A stretch of 24,715 bases of DNA from Bacteroidales bacterium UBA1199 (lineage in GTDB: Bacteria > Bacteroidota > Bacteroidia > Bacteroidales > UBA932): positions 116,846 through 141,560 of the forward strand of contig DBXZ01000027.1 of assembly GCA_002309795.1 (NCBI GenBank). The letters run 5' to 3'. Shown piece by piece: positions 24,276-24,715 of this stretch. The translations under genes and the position numbers were made by a program. The notes beneath the pieces were generated by a model. That model ran no database searches, was not told where the DNA came from, and saw nothing but the letters and a program-made list of their open reading frames with translations. Within the stretch, counting starts at the first letter, position 1. Every line of letters begins with the position of its first letter.

Positions 24276-24715
24276 TACTTCGTAAAAACGAAAACGACCC
24301 TTGAACAACTGAAACCTGGCGAAGCTGCCCGGATCCTGTCAGTAGGCGGAACCGGGCAGTTGCGTCAGCATTTTCTGGACATGGGCCTCATCCCCGGGGC
24401 CGTTGTCAAGGTTACCAAGCTGGCCCCGTTGGGCGATCCGATGGAGCTGCTTGTGGGCGGATACGCCCTTTCGCTCCGGCGCGCCGACGCCCGAAGCCTG
24501 ACCGTGGAGCCGGCCGTCTATGAAGAGCCGGCGGTGCCCGCAGATCAGGACGCCGAATGGAGTTCTCTCCACCCTGGACTCGGTGAGGGCGGCAAGTACC
24601 ACCAGAAAGATCACGAACAACCGCTCCCCAAGGATACGGTCCTCACCTTCGCTCTGGTCGGCAACCAGAACTGCGGAAAGACCACGCTCTTTAACCAGCT
24701 GACCGGATCGAACCA
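24276..24715 (+). CDS. feoB: FeoA-FeoB fusion, ferrous iron transporter, N-terminal part, cut by window edge
   Basis: The frame is open from 24276 (after TAG at 24273) to the edge, 146 codons. First comes an SH3-like FeoA domain: LEQLKPGEAARI, then FLDMGLIPGAVVKV (about 24372-24413), LAPLGDPMELLVGGY and LSLRRADA. After a linker ending HPGLGEGGKYHQKD comes the start of the FeoB GTPase domain with G1 GNQNCGKTT (24660-24686). FeoB drives Fe2+ uptake across the inner membrane; FeoA-FeoB fusions are common in Bacteroidales. No ATG, GTG or TTG precedes the FeoA domain in frame. The first TTG is at 24360 and first ATG at 24381, both inside FeoA, so the start given here is just the open-frame limit. 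A non-standard start or a sequence error must explain this. Confidence 0.85.

Noticed and set aside
1..24715. Search by eye for tRNA, rRNA, CRISPR arrays, insertion sequences, integrases and attachment repeats
   Set aside because: None seen; spacing is tight throughout and composition looks even, so no sign of recent insertion.

Overview
The window looks like chromosomal DNA from a member of the Bacteroidota, most likely order Bacteroidales with a fairly GC-rich genome (by eye in the high fifties percent). Three things point there: promoter boxes of the form TAnnTTTG (the Bacteroidetes -7 element) in front of most transcription units; protein types typical of the phylum (two-gene methylmalonyl-CoA mutase, a DUF4783 protein, a sigma-54 response regulator without a DNA-binding domain, a FeoA-FeoB fusion, a membrane LytTR regulator); and Sec signal peptides often followed by Gln. 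The lineage is an inference; there is no rRNA gene to confirm it. Coding density is very high, no gene-free stretch exceeds 300 bases, and I see no mobile element, tRNA, rRNA or CRISPR array.

Layout. 1-2475 (minus): the two subunits of methylmalonyl-CoA mutase; the large subunit runs off the left edge. 2589-6054 (plus): a secreted alpha/beta hydrolase, topoisomerase IV subunit B (parE) and a PlsC-type acyltransferase whose start overlaps the parE stop. 6058-8249 (minus): efp, ispH and cmk. 8326-10806 (plus): an NtrC-type response regulator without a helix-turn-helix, then der. 10810-14811 (minus): rlmH and, directly abutting it, a 1175-residue NtrY-like sensor kinase. 14911-15336 (plus): a small exported DUF4783 protein. 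15342-16046 (minus): a SIMPL-domain protein. 16116-23892 (plus): a long run of closely spaced genes, namely an ABC exporter pair, a 5'-nucleotidase split into two genes with the domain order reversed, PspC, LemA, DUF2207, a membrane LytTR regulator and an MBL-fold hydrolase. 23942-24268 (plus): a YegP/DUF1508 protein. 24276-24715 (plus): the start of feoAB, cut by the right edge.

How the genes work together. Much is housekeeping: propionate/succinate metabolism, chromosome decatenation, translation and ribosome assembly (efp, der, rlmH), isoprenoid and CMP metabolism. The accessory interest is in envelope and regulation. The NtrY-like kinase and the HTH-less sigma-54 activator lie either side of der and may be partners. 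The PspC-LemA-DUF2207-LytTR-MBL run looks like a membrane-centred module with its own regulator. I found no clearly new system. The best leads are a run of five alternating cysteines in the mutase small subunit, an efp terminator embedded in the coding sequence of the convergent acyltransferase gene, tightly interlocked divergent promoters, and a feoAB reading frame that has no normal start codon.
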